A model generated the notes under the pieces. That model searched no databases. It was not told the origin of the DNA and was given only the letters and a program-made list of their open reading frames with translations. A stretch of 64,000 nucleotides of DNA, from positions 186,001 through 250,000 of the forward strand of contig CAYGOF010000003.1 of NCBI GenBank assembly GCA_964351395.1, read 5' to 3'. This document shows positions 35,446 to 45,500 of this stretch, one piece after another; position 1 is the first letter of the stretch; each line of letters starts with the position of its first letter. The translations under genes and the position numbers were made by a program. The stretch is from Imperialibacter sp964351395 (GTDB lineage: Bacteria; Bacteroidota; Bacteroidia; Cytophagales; Cyclobacteriaceae).

Positions 35446-36582
35446 ATGGAACCAAAGCCTAGCCAAATTGATATTTTTGAGTCATTCGAAAGCAAGCTGA
35501 AGGAGGGAGTTTTCAGTCTTTCGGCTGACTTCAAAGTGCTGAGTGCAAATCACTCCTTGGTTCGCATGTTAGGGATGAACTGCTTAGATGATGTGAGGGG
35601 GAAGTCGGTTGATGATTTCCTTGAACGATCCGGACGCAGTCCATCAATAGTCGAAAAGCTGAATGAAGAGGGTTCCCTTATTGGGATCAGGTTTTTACTC
35701 AAAAAAAAGGGAGCGGCTAGCTTTTGGGCAGAAATTTTTGCTAAAAAAATGGCAACACATAATGATGTAGCCTACCAGGGACTAGTTCGTGATATATCCG
35801 AAAGGATTTCATTCGAAAGACAATTAAATAGGAGTCGGCTGCTCCTTCAAAAGAAAGATTTAGAAATGCGCAAGTTCCTTTACAGCGCTTCGCATGATAT
35901 TCGTGCGCCCATTTCTTCAATCCTGGGTTTGTTAGACTTAATGCGAATGGAAAAATCAAACGACAATTATGAGGGCTACATCGAGATGCTGGACTTATGC
36001 GCAAAAAAAGCAGACCATTTCATTCGCGATGTAGTCAGGTACTCCAAAAATAGTATTCGAAGGGTTGCTGACGGGCGCATAGATTTCGCAAATCTAATAA
36101 AATCGGTGATAGAGGACTTGACAGCTGAACACCCAAAAGCCGCTTTCGTATTCTCAAATGTTACTATTCAAGGAGATTTTGCTTTTTATTCTGATCATGA
36201 GATGGTGAGACTGATAATTAGCAACATCGTTAAGAACTCCTTTGATTTTGCTGATGTGACCAAAACTATTCCGTTGGTAGCGGTTCGGATAACCATTTTT
36301 TGTGATAGCGTCATCATACAAATCAAAGACAATGGAGCGGGTATTGATGCGGACGCAATTCCAAAAGTGTTTGACATGTTTTATAGGGGATCAAAAAGCG
36401 CAAACGGACCTGGCTTGGGTCTGTATTGTGTGAAGGCTTTGGTAAGTGAAATGGGGGGCGAAGTGGGCATAATGTCCGAAATTAATGTAGGAACGACAGT
36501 TGAGCTCACCATACCAAATTCTGTCAAGGGCAGACTCATTAATCAAAAAATTAGAATTAAAAATGATCTTTGGTTTAAATAG
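35446..36582 (+). CDS. Cytoplasmic PAS histidine kinase (second copy)
   Basis: A 378-aa soluble kinase from the ATG at 35446 (a GTG one codon earlier is in frame). PAS domain at ~18-130 (FSLSADFKVLSANHSLVRML), HisKA with His in SASHDIRAPISSILGLLDLM, and HATPase_c (NIVKNSFDF, IKDNGAGID, GPGLGLYCVKALV). No membrane helices or receiver. Same architecture and similar motifs as the kinase at 29757. Followed by a strong hairpin terminator 65 bp downstream, so it is monocistronic. Confidence 0.9.
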   Translation: MEPKPSQIDIFESFESKLKEGVFSLSADFKVLSANHSLVRMLGMNCLDDVRGKSVDDFLERSGRSPSIVEKLNEEGSLIGIRFLLKKKGAASFWAEIFAKKMATHNDVAYQGLVRDISERISFERQLNRSRLLLQKKDLEMRKFLYSASHDIRAPISSILGLLDLMRMEKSNDNYEGYIEMLDLCAKKADHFIRDVVRYSKNSIRRVADGRIDFANLIKSVIEDLTAEHPKAAFVFSNVTIQGDFAFYSDHEMVRLIISNIVKNSFDFADVTKTIPLVAVRITIFCDSVIIQIKDNGAGIDADAIPKVFDMFYRGSKSANGPGLGLYCVKALVSEMGGEVGIMSEINVGTTVELTIPNSVKGRLINQKIRIKNDLWFK

Positions 36583-36646
36583 ATATCCCTTAGCTGAGAT
36601 CAAAGTCATGTGGGTGTAGCCTGTTTTTTTCCAAGTTGTACAAATG

Positions 36647-36674
36647 AATCCCCAGATTTTTCTGGGGATTTTAT
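36647..36674 (+). terminator. Rho-independent terminator after the PAS kinase
   Basis: A perfect 10-bp stem AATCCCCAGA / TCTGGGGATT with a TTTT loop, followed by TTATT. It closes the kinase gene ending at 36582. The T-tail is short, so termination may be modest. Confidence 0.75.
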
Positions 36675-37017
36675 TAGGTTCTTCAGTGTACCAACAGATA
36701 CAAGGCGGCGCCAGGAAAGGTGATCGTTTTATCGGCTGTAAGCCAAGGTATTTGAGGTTTCAAGTCACTGAGTTGTTTATAGTGGTCTTTTATTACGCTA
36801 GCTTCGAGATAGTTATCTATCGTGGCAAATAATATGTACTATGGCGTCTAGCCGACAAATTTTGGCTACAGAGGGAATTCGGATTGCATACTTCAACTTC
36901 ATATTAAAGCACGAAGTAATAACTCTGAAATGTTTGGACCTGATAGGCTTCATATGCACCGCATTTTTTCTCAAAGTATGGCATGATTGCTTCATCAGGC
37001 ATGGCAACGGACCCTCA
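36675..37017. other. Intergenic region between kinase terminator and integrase
   Basis: 343 bp without a convincing gene on either strand. A 77-codon plus-strand frame starting at 36841 runs into the integrase 3' end and shows no family features. No att-like repeat of the tRNA 3' sequence was found here. Confidence 0.5.
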
Positions 37018-38256
37018 CTACAAGTCCCCAAATACCATTTCGTTGTATTTATCCAACACATCGTTTCCAAATGAGTCGAGATAGGTCTGAGTCTGCTGCT
37101 CAGTAGCATGTCCAAGCCCTTCCTGAATACCTGCTGTAGGTATGCCTTTTCGTTTACTAAGGGTTGCCCAGGTATGGCGGGCAGAGTAAATGGTAAATGT
37201 TTTGATCTCAAGTTGGCCTGCCAGTTCTTTTAAGGTCTTATTTAGCTTTCGCCTCCTGTTCTCAATCTTTAGAGGGATTCTGTTTCCATCATCTTCAGGC
37301 TTAAGGATTGGAAATAGATATTGATTCTCCTTATAATTGAGGTCGCCATTCAAGTTCTCAAGAATCTGCCTGACTTGAGGAATAATCTTAACACTAAATG
37401 GCTTGCCTGTTTTGTGCCTCTTATAATTAATGCGTTCAAAGTCCCCTTCTATATCGCTAAGTTTCATCAAGGCCATATCCATCCAGTTCACACCTCTTAA
37501 ATAGATACTTGCCAAATAGAAGTCCCGAGCTTTCGAAAGGGCACTCCCCTTTTTAAGATTAGCTCCGATGATTTTTTTCAAATCCTCTTCCTGAAGCGCT
37601 CTTCGAAATGGCTCTGATCTCCGAATCGTGTATTGTTTAAACGGATACAGCTCCTCTTTCACAATACCGTGCTTTATTGCCTTATTGAAAATTGCCCTGA
37701 GTGTTCTCATGTAAACTCCAAGCGAGCCCCTTTTGGAGCCTGCTGCCAGGTGGGTCTTCTCAAGGTTTCTCAAAAATGAAAAGTTGATGTCTGCAAAATG
37801 TAAAGCAGTCTTGCTTCCATGAAATTTGATGAGTTTGTTCTTCAGGTCTCTCAAAGTTCTGGCTGTACCCACTCTCCCCTCCTCGATCAGACTTTGCATC
37901 TCCATGTCAATAAAGGATAAAACGGTGTATGTCTCGCTAGGCTTTGCATAAACAAGCTCCTTGATATCGACAGCTCGCAACCCCTGAAGCTTGCCAGCAC
38001 TCTCAAGCACAACAATCTTATCCATTAGCTCTGCCTTGTCTTTTACTAACTTGTTGTTAAACATGGTAGTATTAGCAATGGATGAAGCAGATGGCCGGAC
38101 AAGCTTCTTTTTATCGTCCCACTCTTCCTTGGCGATATAATATCCGGTAGAAATAAATACATTAGATCGATTGTAGATAATCTTCAACCGTATGGGGTAT
38201 CTGTCAGTCTTGGTCTTACGACGGGCGTCAAGAAAATAGCTTAGGGAAAGGCTCAT
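37018..38256 (-). CDS. Tyrosine recombinase (integrase) of an integrated element
   Basis: A 412-aa Bacteroidota-type integrase, complete. It has an N-terminal arm-binding region (FLDARRKTKTDRYPIRLKII), a SAM-like core-binding domain (~110-205) and the catalytic domain. Catalytic residues: Arg254 in IYLRGVNW, Lys in the beta-hairpin YKRHKTGKP, Tyr357/Arg360 in the YSARHTWAT box (the lineage-typical YxxR variant of HxxR), His383 in LGHATEQQTQ, and the nucleophile Tyr392 in TYLDSF. Its start lies ~118 bp from a tRNA 3' fragment, the usual position of an integrase next to its attachment site. Normal length and intact, so probably still functional. Confidence 0.93.
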   Translation of the reverse strand: MSLSLSYFLDARRKTKTDRYPIRLKIIYNRSNVFISTGYYIAKEEWDDKKKLVRPSASSIANTTMFNNKLVKDKAELMDKIVVLESAGKLQGLRAVDIKELVYAKPSETYTVLSFIDMEMQSLIEEGRVGTARTLRDLKNKLIKFHGSKTALHFADINFSFLRNLEKTHLAAGSKRGSLGVYMRTLRAIFNKAIKHGIVKEELYPFKQYTIRRSEPFRRALQEEDLKKIIGANLKKGSALSKARDFYLASIYLRGVNWMDMALMKLSDIEGDFERINYKRHKTGKPFSVKIIPQVRQILENLNGDLNYKENQYLFPILKPEDDGNRIPLKIENRRRKLNKTLKELAGQLEIKTFTIYSARHTWATLSKRKGIPTAGIQEGLGHATEQQTQTYLDSFGNDVLDKYNEMVFGDL

Positions 38257-38373
38257 AGTCTATTGTGCTAGCAATGTGCTAACAATTTATGATTTCATTT
38301 GGAATTAAGAAAGTAAAATATGCATTTAAATGAATTTAAAAGCATATTTACATCCATAAGAAACCAATAAAAA

Positions 38374-38420
38374 CCTGACTCATAATCAGGTGGTCCCTGG
38401 TTCGAGCCCAGGTGGGCCCA
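38374..38420 (+). other. 3' fragment of a CAU-anticodon tRNA, candidate attachment site
   Basis: 47 nt matching the 3' part of a tRNA: anticodon arm CCTGACTCATAATCAGG (5-bp stem, loop CTCATAA with anticodon CAT), variable loop TGGTC, T-arm CCTGGTTCGAGCCCAGG with a 5-bp stem and standard loop, then acceptor strand TGGGCCCA. The D-arm and 5' acceptor strand are missing, so it is not a functional gene. Beside an intact integrase this is the classic distal att site of an element inserted in a tRNA-Met (or Ile2) gene. Geometry predicts the intact tRNA at the left end of the element, outside this window. Confidence 0.8.
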
Positions 38421-38585
38421 CTGAAACACCTAAGCACCTTTCGTTTCCGGAAGGTGCTTTTTTTAATTAAATAAGTCGGTGAATTGAGCTAAGTTTTCGA
38501 AATTGATTCGAATGAAGGCTTCTGTCTATATTCTCTTCAGCGAATCACTTGATCGATTTTACACAGGAATTACCACCCTGGAAAC
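38409..38585. repeat. 177-bp direct repeat, copy 1
   Basis: Identical base for base to 38886-39062 (offset 477). It contains the tRNA acceptor end, the terminator hairpin and the first ~25 codons of the GIY-YIG gene. The identity stops abruptly at both ends, so the duplication is recent. Confidence 0.93.
38432..38464 (+). terminator. Rho-independent terminator after the tRNA fragment
   Basis: A 9-bp perfect stem AAGCACCTT / AAGGTGCTT around TCGTTTCCGG, then seven T. Its place 11 nt after the tRNA 3' end shows that it was the tRNA gene's own terminator. Confidence 0.9.
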
Positions 38586-38811
38586 CCATGAAAGGCTAAA
38601 GAACCACTTAGAGAAAAAATATACAGGAAATAAGTACACAAAGAAATCCGATGATTGGCTATTATACTTCCAACTTGATTGTCCTGATACGTCTCAGGCT
38701 CGAAAGATAGAACTTCATATAAAGAAAATGAAGTCGGCTACCTATATCAGAAACTTAAAAATATACCCCGAAATAAGCGAAAAGCTACTAATGCGTTATA
38801 GGAGCACCTGA
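38512..38811 (+). CDS. Small GIY-YIG nuclease-family protein
   Basis: A 99-aa single-domain GIY-YIG protein. Motif 1 reads VYILFSESLDRFYTG (the GIY and YIG blocks as VYI...YTG), followed by the conserved basic/His segment ERLKNHLEKKYTGNKYT, WLLYFQLD, and a Glu in ARKIELHIKKMK. I chose the ATG at 38512; an in-frame TTG at 38503 is less likely. Such stand-alone genes are frequent just downstream of tRNA or rRNA genes in Bacteroidota. This one follows a tRNA 3' fragment and its terminator, and a truncated second copy lies 477 bp further on. It may be a minimal selfish nuclease; activity is not shown. Confidence 0.85.
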   Translation: MKASVYILFSESLDRFYTGITTLETHERLKNHLEKKYTGNKYTKKSDDWLLYFQLDCPDTSQARKIELHIKKMKSATYIRNLKIYPEISEKLLMRYRST

Positions 38812-38822
38812 CTCCCCCCACC

Positions 38823-38840
38823 CCCCGAAAGCTTTCGGGG
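38823..38840. repeat. 18-bp perfect palindrome CCCCGAAAGCTTTCGGGG
   Basis: Lies 11 bp after the GIY-YIG stop. It is related to the palindrome at 38868 (shared core CCCGAwAGCTwTCGGG), like intergenic REP-type palindromes. As RNA it would form a strong hairpin followed by CTTTT and could also terminate transcription. Confidence 0.85.
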
Positions 38841-38854
38841 CTTTTGGGGCAGAT

Positions 38855-38897
38855 GGTCCCTAGTTCGTCCCGATAGCTATCGGGACAGGTGGGCCCA
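38855..38897 (+). other. Second tRNA 3' fragment, split by an 18-bp palindrome
   Basis: GGTCCCTAGTTCG (38855-38867) and CAGGTGGGCCCA (38886-38897) match the T-arm and acceptor end of the first tRNA fragment. Between them sits the perfect palindrome TCCCGATAGCTATCGGGA (38868-38885) in place of the four bases AGCC. The T-stem also has a G-to-A change. This is a tRNA relic disrupted by a REP-like palindrome. Confidence 0.8.
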
Positions 38898-39062
38898 CTG
38901 AAACACCTAAGCACCTTTCGTTTCCGGAAGGTGCTTTTTTTAATTAAATAAGTCGGTGAATTGAGCTAAGTTTTCGAAATTGATTCGAATGAAGGCTTCT
39001 GTCTATATTCTCTTCAGCGAATCACTTGATCGATTTTACACAGGAATTACCACCCTGGAAAC
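38886..39062. repeat. 177-bp direct repeat, copy 2
   Basis: Exact copy of 38409-38585, starting directly at the edge of the palindrome. After 39062 the sequences diverge immediately (CCCATG versus ACCTTA). Confidence 0.93.
38909..38941 (+). terminator. Duplicate tRNA terminator
   Basis: Second copy of the AAGCACCTT/AAGGTGCTT hairpin with its T-run, carried on the 177-bp repeat. Confidence 0.85.
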
Positions 39063-39069
39063 ACCTTAA
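38989..39069 (+). pseudogene. Truncated GIY-YIG gene
   Basis: Same first 25 codons as the GIY-YIG gene upstream (start MKASVYILF), then Pro and a TAA stop at 39067-39069. Only the first motif remains, so no nuclease can be made. Confidence 0.88.
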
Positions 39070-39531
39070 AGGCTACCCATAAGGGACAGTTTACAATCTT
39101 CTTTTAATGACAAATTGCTTTAAATTTCCTTTTTCGCTTCCTATTGCAAATTTCATATAATTTTTAAGGTGCTTTTCAAGTAAAAACAGGCTTTTGAAAA
39201 GTCAGGCTGACAATTCAATAAAACAGCAATGCTTTTTGATGTTTTAAGTAAATATGGGATTTAACTCAATCAAATAACATTACACCCAATAGTGTAATCA
39301 TCGAATACTAAGGATACCAATCATCTCTTTGGACTTAAAGCGAAATTTATGAATGTAAGTTCGGCTAATTCTTCGACGAATATGGGCTATTATTCTACCA
39401 ACAAGTCATATTCTTTCTAGGAATTATCTAACTTTGTTATTAGGCAAAATACGTGTATCACACTAGTGAACCGGCGGTCCCATTTTGTTAATTTTGCGTG
39501 TAATTTATACTACTACTTTATTAAGATATTC
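39070..39531. other. Intergenic region and promoter area of the giant T9SS gene
   Basis: 462 bp of AT-rich sequence with no gene. TAACTTTG at 39429-39436 fits the Bacteroidota -7 element (TAnnTTTG), about 95 bp before the start codon at 39532, but no clear -33 TTTG was found at the right distance. The boundary between integration hotspot and host chromosome probably lies here. Confidence 0.4.
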
Positions 39532-42500
39532 ATGAAGAAGCTTATTGGCCTTCAAATTATTTTGCTATCATTTAGTCCTCTCTTTGTTAGTTATGGCCAA
39601 AGCGGCCCTGCTGGCATAGGAACCGGCGATGGTTCGATCGCTCCCCGAAACGTTTTATGGTTGAAAGCCGATGTTGGGGTAACGCAATCAAGCAACAGGG
39701 TTAGCGCATGGGCCGACCAGTCTGGAAACGGTTTGAATGCATTACAGGCAGATGGCACTAAACAGCCTTTGTATTCAGCTGTTAATGCAAATTTGAACAA
39801 CCTCCCCTCTATTAACTTTGGGCCAACGGGCACCAACAATTTCCACTTAGCTATTCCAGACAATTCATTACTAGACGGATCGTCGCAGATGGCGTTTTTC
39901 ATTGTCCTAAGGAGCAACACTGCAGGTGGTGCTGTGGGTGTCTTGAATAAACGAACCGGCGTTGGGGCTAACCAATCCTATCGTTTTTATAGAAATGGTG
40001 GCAATTTCACTTCAGACATAAGCAATGGAAACGCCATCAATCTATCTGGTACAAGTGATAATTCTAACTACATTATCAGTTCGTCATACGATCAGTCACT
40101 AAGCGGCAATAAGTATTTTCTTTTTAGAAACTCTGCAGCAAGTGCAAGTGCAGCCGTCACCACTACACTACCAGACAACGCATCACCGCTTACCATAGGA
40201 TCTTTCGACCCGACTGACGGCTCTAACCGGAGCTTCCCCGGAGACATCGCAGAAGTGATCATCTACAATCAATTAGTCTCTGCTCCGCAAAGGGTGATCA
40301 TTGAAAATATGCTTGGCCAGAAATATGGCATTAACCTAACAACCAATGACATTTTTGGCAATTTAGGCACCTATAGCGCCGCTCCTTATTTCACTCAATT
40401 TAGAGGATTGGGCACCGTGGATGGTACCACAAAAGTGACATCGGCCACCTCCGATGCCCTTCAAATTCGTGAAGTAAACAGCTCACTCGACGCTGGTGAA
40501 TTTGTGGCTTTTGCCCATGATGGAACGGCTCACGCTGAAGGTATTGTAACGGAAATTGGCGCAGGCGTAACCTCCCGGTGGGCTAGAAGCTGGTATGCAG
40601 AAGTAAGCCAATCGGGTGTCGTCGATGGAGGCGCTGTGAATGCTGAATTAGTATTTGATTTTAGCGATGCAGGACTGACCTTCTCAGGTAACCTTAGCGA
40701 ATATGTCCTGCTTTATAGAAATGATCCCGCAGCAAACTTCACAAGTATATTTGTAGATAGTTACACACTTGAATCCGGTGATAAGGTGGTCGCTTCCGTG
40801 CCCTCTTCAAGGCTTAAGTCTGGCTACTATACGTTAGGAAAAGGAACACAGCTTACTTCAAAAACCTGGTACGTTTTTCAGGATGGCAACTGGGCCAATC
40901 CCACCACATGGACGCTTGATGCATCCACCGCACCTCTATTCAAAAACCCAGGTAACGATGTACCAGGAAGTGAAGACGATGTGATCATAAGACCAGGACG
41001 TACCGTAACGGTACAATCCGCCACTAATAATATCACGATTAACTCGATGGAGGTCAGAGGTAACCTTTACCTCACCACATCTACAGGCCACAACTTCAAA
41101 ACGATCAATGGCAATGGCCAAATTCGCCTTCAGGGCAATGGTGGGACTGCCAACTTCCCAGCCGGTATCACCACAGGAAATATTGGGTTTTCTGATCCAG
41201 ACAATGGTGGCACGCTGATCATGGCTGGTGCTGGTAATATGTCATTACTAGTTCCTCGTACATTTAAAAACCTTCGCATTGACAAAACTGCATCTACAGA
41301 CAAAATTACATTAGGCACCAACTATACGCTTTATGGAGATTTTACTGTCCGGAATGGCGTTTTTGAGTTTGGTGATGGCACAACCACAGCAAGGACATTA
41401 ACCGTTGGAGGTAACGTCGTTGTGGAAGACAACGGAACAACGAAAATAGGAAGCATTGTAACGGCCAATGCCAATGCTACGCACTCATTCACTATTTCCG
41501 GCAACTTTACCAACGACGGAAAGGTGTACTTCACCAACAGGGCTGATTTCGCCTCCACAGCAGCAAGGTACAGTCCCGCCACTTCGTATTACACCTCTGA
41601 TGATGTTACCGGTCGGGTAAATACGTTCTTTACGAGCGCTAGCAACGATCAGACAGTGGCTTGTAACGATCTGACCTACTTTTCAAGGATTATTGTCGAT
41701 AAAGGAGTCAACGACACCTACACGCTTTCTATTCAGGCACCGGATAGTGCCTATTTCAGGCTACTTGGACGGGCAAATTACGATGTTAACTCAGATATTA
41801 CTGCCGCCACTTCCAACCTCAATGCATTTGCTTTGATCAAAGGAACGGCTAAACTTGGCGTGAACGTTTCGGTGCCTGTCATCAATACTACCGGCAATTA
41901 TTCCATACCTAGCGCAGCTAAGCTTCAAGTTGACGGCGGCTTTGTGGCAAAAACAGGAGGAACAGCCATCGTTCCCTATGGCACTGTAGAAGTGACTTCC
42001 GGAAAACTGATAGCTTCTGTAGGCAGTGGCCTGACCCTCCGGGATTCGGGAAAGCTCAAGGTTGACGGGGGCACTGTCTCTATGGCTGCCTTCCGCACTT
42101 CTGTAAATGGAGCCTCTGCCCAGGGTACTTATGAGCAAAACGGAGGAACAGTTAGCATTAACGGCGGAGGCTCTGTCAATAACAGCTATGCACTATTCTC
42201 TCTTACTTATTCCGGCAACGTATTCATCATGACAGGTGGAGAATTGATCGTGAAAGGAAGAAATAATCTAGGAACTTCAAGTACCAGGGGAAATATCTTC
42301 ATCAACTGTGACCCAGGAAATCAACTGGTTACTGGCGGCACTGTGATTTTTGAATCAAATACCGCCACAGAGTACCGGGTTACTTCAAGAGCGCCATTTT
42401 ACAATGTAAAAATGAGGGCAGCTTCGGGTACTGTCGGCAATATAGTATTAACAGAAACTACTTCTGGTACAGGAGGAGGTGCCGACGAGCCAACACTTGC

Positions 42501-45500
42501 CGCCCAGCCGCTCAAAGTGCTTAATGACCTAATTATCCATGGTTACAACGATGATTTTTACAACAACCCCCTGGGTAACTTCCCAATCACTTTTGCACCC
42601 ATCACCTCGGCGGCTAATAACAATGATGTATATGTGGGTGGCTCTTTTTATGTGGGGAGAAATTCTGAATATCAGGCTGTTTTTGGCGGTCTTGCACCAT
42701 ATGATGGAATTGCTGACCTTCCAACCGATGTAAACACTACCTACCTCAATCAAACGATTGGAACGTCGGCGATCGACACCATTTTTGCTGGAAACAACAG
42801 AATCGAAATAGGCACCCTAGTTGTGAATCGAACTTCAGGAAATGAAGTGAGACAAATTGCCAGAAGCGGAAATAATGGTAGCATCCGCCTTGATGTCAAT
42901 GGCGATATTTCTGTTTTATCTGGTACAGTTGACCAGAATGCCTACACGATCCGGATTTGGGGGAATATTACCAACAACGACAGGTTAGGCACGTACTTTA
43001 GCACTGGCCCCTATCCCACCGCTAGTGGCACGCCAGACGTCGCTCAAATCCGATTCAGAGAAGACCCCCCATTAACTATTAGCACTACCGACAACGCCAT
43101 TTTTGGAAATATCCGGTTCAATGTGGGGGCAGGCACGAATGTGGAGCTTAACAGTGATGTGCTGATAGAGCGGGTAGAGTATTTGAATGGAAGAATATAT
43201 GTGAAAAACCACACACTCACCATTGATGAAATATGGAACCTGAACAATGGGGGAGGCAACTACTTCAATTCCGATGTAGTCAATACAAGTATCCTCAGAG
43301 TAAATAATGACGGTATCACCGGAAACATACTTGTATTTACTGATGGAAACCCAAGTGATGGAGGGCTAAGACTTAAAATCACAGGAAACACAGTAGCGGA
43401 AAATGAAACATCAAGGGTTGCAAATACAGGGCCCATTACTTTTCCCGTTGGTTTTACCCTGGATGGTGGAACTACTTTTTACTCAAGGCCGGCTCAATTA
43501 AAAGTCAAAGATTTTATGGATGATGGCTACGTAAGGATCAATGTTGCGTCTGGTGAGCTTCAAACAAGTGACCTCAGCGGAGGAGAAATTTTGCAACATT
43601 ATTGGAAGGTGAGCCATTCTGACTTTACCGACGAGCCCAATGTTGCTTTCCGTTTCTACTATCGGGCATCGAACAGTGTGGTACCTGGGGTGGACAGACC
43701 CAACCTGGAACCGGCTGGTTTGGAAGAAAACTACGTTCCTGGTTATGTCTTGAATGAATCACCCTACACCAGGGCTTACGAATCGAATCCGGTGAGTGAC
43801 CTGACTGATATAGTCACTTCAAGCTATCAAAATAACAGCCAAAACAATGCCACCAAATACATCACTTTTAATGGTACAAGCACAGGGGGCGAATTTACTC
43901 AAGCTGGTTTTTCGGGATTTCAATTGGTCAATGCGAATTTTACTGCAGGTCAAGCTGCAAGGTTTACTGGTGCGCCACTCGTTTATTACACCAAAGGTCG
44001 TGATAGAACAGGAACTCAGCCTGATTGGAACACAGCCAATACCTGGACAAGAAGTGACCAAGTTGGCTTTAATTCAGCTAACCCTCACTTGAGTACAAAT
44101 CCAGATTCACCTGACGCACCAGGCGTTGGAGATATTGCCGTTATCGGCTTTTTCCCTTACGACGATCCCCAAACAACCTACAGAGGTTACCCCCATTCTG
44201 CGAGAGTTAATGGTGGCGATGTAAATGCAGCCAAATTGACCTTTACTCAAATGACAGACAATTTAGGCAACGCTCCGGTTGCAAGAAAGCCGCTGTCTGA
44301 GCTCGGAGGGAGCAATGATTTCCAATTCAGACCCACATTGACCTGGAATTCAACAGGAAATATTCTTATTAACACGATTGACGGCGAAGGTACGATCAGG
44401 GTCAGAGGCGGAAGCACAAATGCAAACCAAAGAGATCCAAGCTTTGCCGCAGTTGACCTGGGGTTATTCACAAGTCAAGACTCTTCAACGCTTCTTTATG
44501 AAGCATTTAATGACTACACGATCAACAACATACCTGATCAGTTGCCTACGCTTTTTATTACGAATGACGGATGGGGTGCGAACAACCGGACAGTGACAAT
44601 TGCAAAAAGCTTTGAAACAAAACAAAACTTTGAAATTAGTGGCAATTCGAACCTCGCTTTGAGCACTGCAACTGGAGGAAATGTAACAGTGAACGGTAAT
44701 CTTTATCTTAGACCACTTGTAAATGGCACAGGTGGTGGAGAATTGAGATTTGGTAATAGTGGAATCCCCTGGACGGTTGACGTGGCAGGAAGCGTTTACA
44801 TTGGAAATCCAGCTGGAACAGCTGCCTCAGGTGGGAATGTTATTCGAGTGCTAAGTGGTGGAACGATCAATCACGAACTCTTAGTGGGTGGCGACATTGT
44901 GGTTAATACCACTGGGAATAATACAACAGTGGCGCCCAATGGAAATGGATTAATCTTCGGCGGCAATGCTGAATCCAACATTAGATTAACACTCAATGGG
45001 GCTCAATCGAAAGCGTTGACAACCATTAATGGCAACGCACCTCAACTATACAGAGTTGCGCTCAATAAAAAGGGCGACCCAACAGCAACTTTTGCATTCA
45101 ACAACAATTTCACACTTAGCGGCCTGACGAATACCACAGATAAGGCTATCGAAATAATTAATGGCACTTTAGTACTGGACGACCCATCGATTGACGTAAC
45201 TTTATCAAGTGGTGGTGGAAATTTCCTACTTCCAAATTCCCTAAATACTGATGCAGCTTCTGGATCTGGAGGTTTGGAAGTTCGACAAGGAATAGCTAGA
45301 ATTTCAGGCGTTGACACAGGATTAATACTCGACGGACCCCTTACTGTCAGTGGTGGCACCATGAACATGGATGGGGGTGTAGGCATCAACAACTTTATCG
45401 AATACTCAGCCTCTGGCAGTGCCCAAATTACAGTAACAGGAGGAGTGCTAACTGTGGGTTCTCAGGTACGACGCACCACTACCTCCACTTCCGGTGTTCT

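Noticed and set aside
36841..37074. 77-codon plus-strand frame before the integrase
   Set aside because: Runs into the integrase coding sequence antisense, with no recognisable motif.
38374..38420. Complete tRNA gene
   Set aside because: The acceptor 5' strand and D-arm are absent; the sequence before 38374 is A-rich and cannot pair with the acceptor 3' strand.
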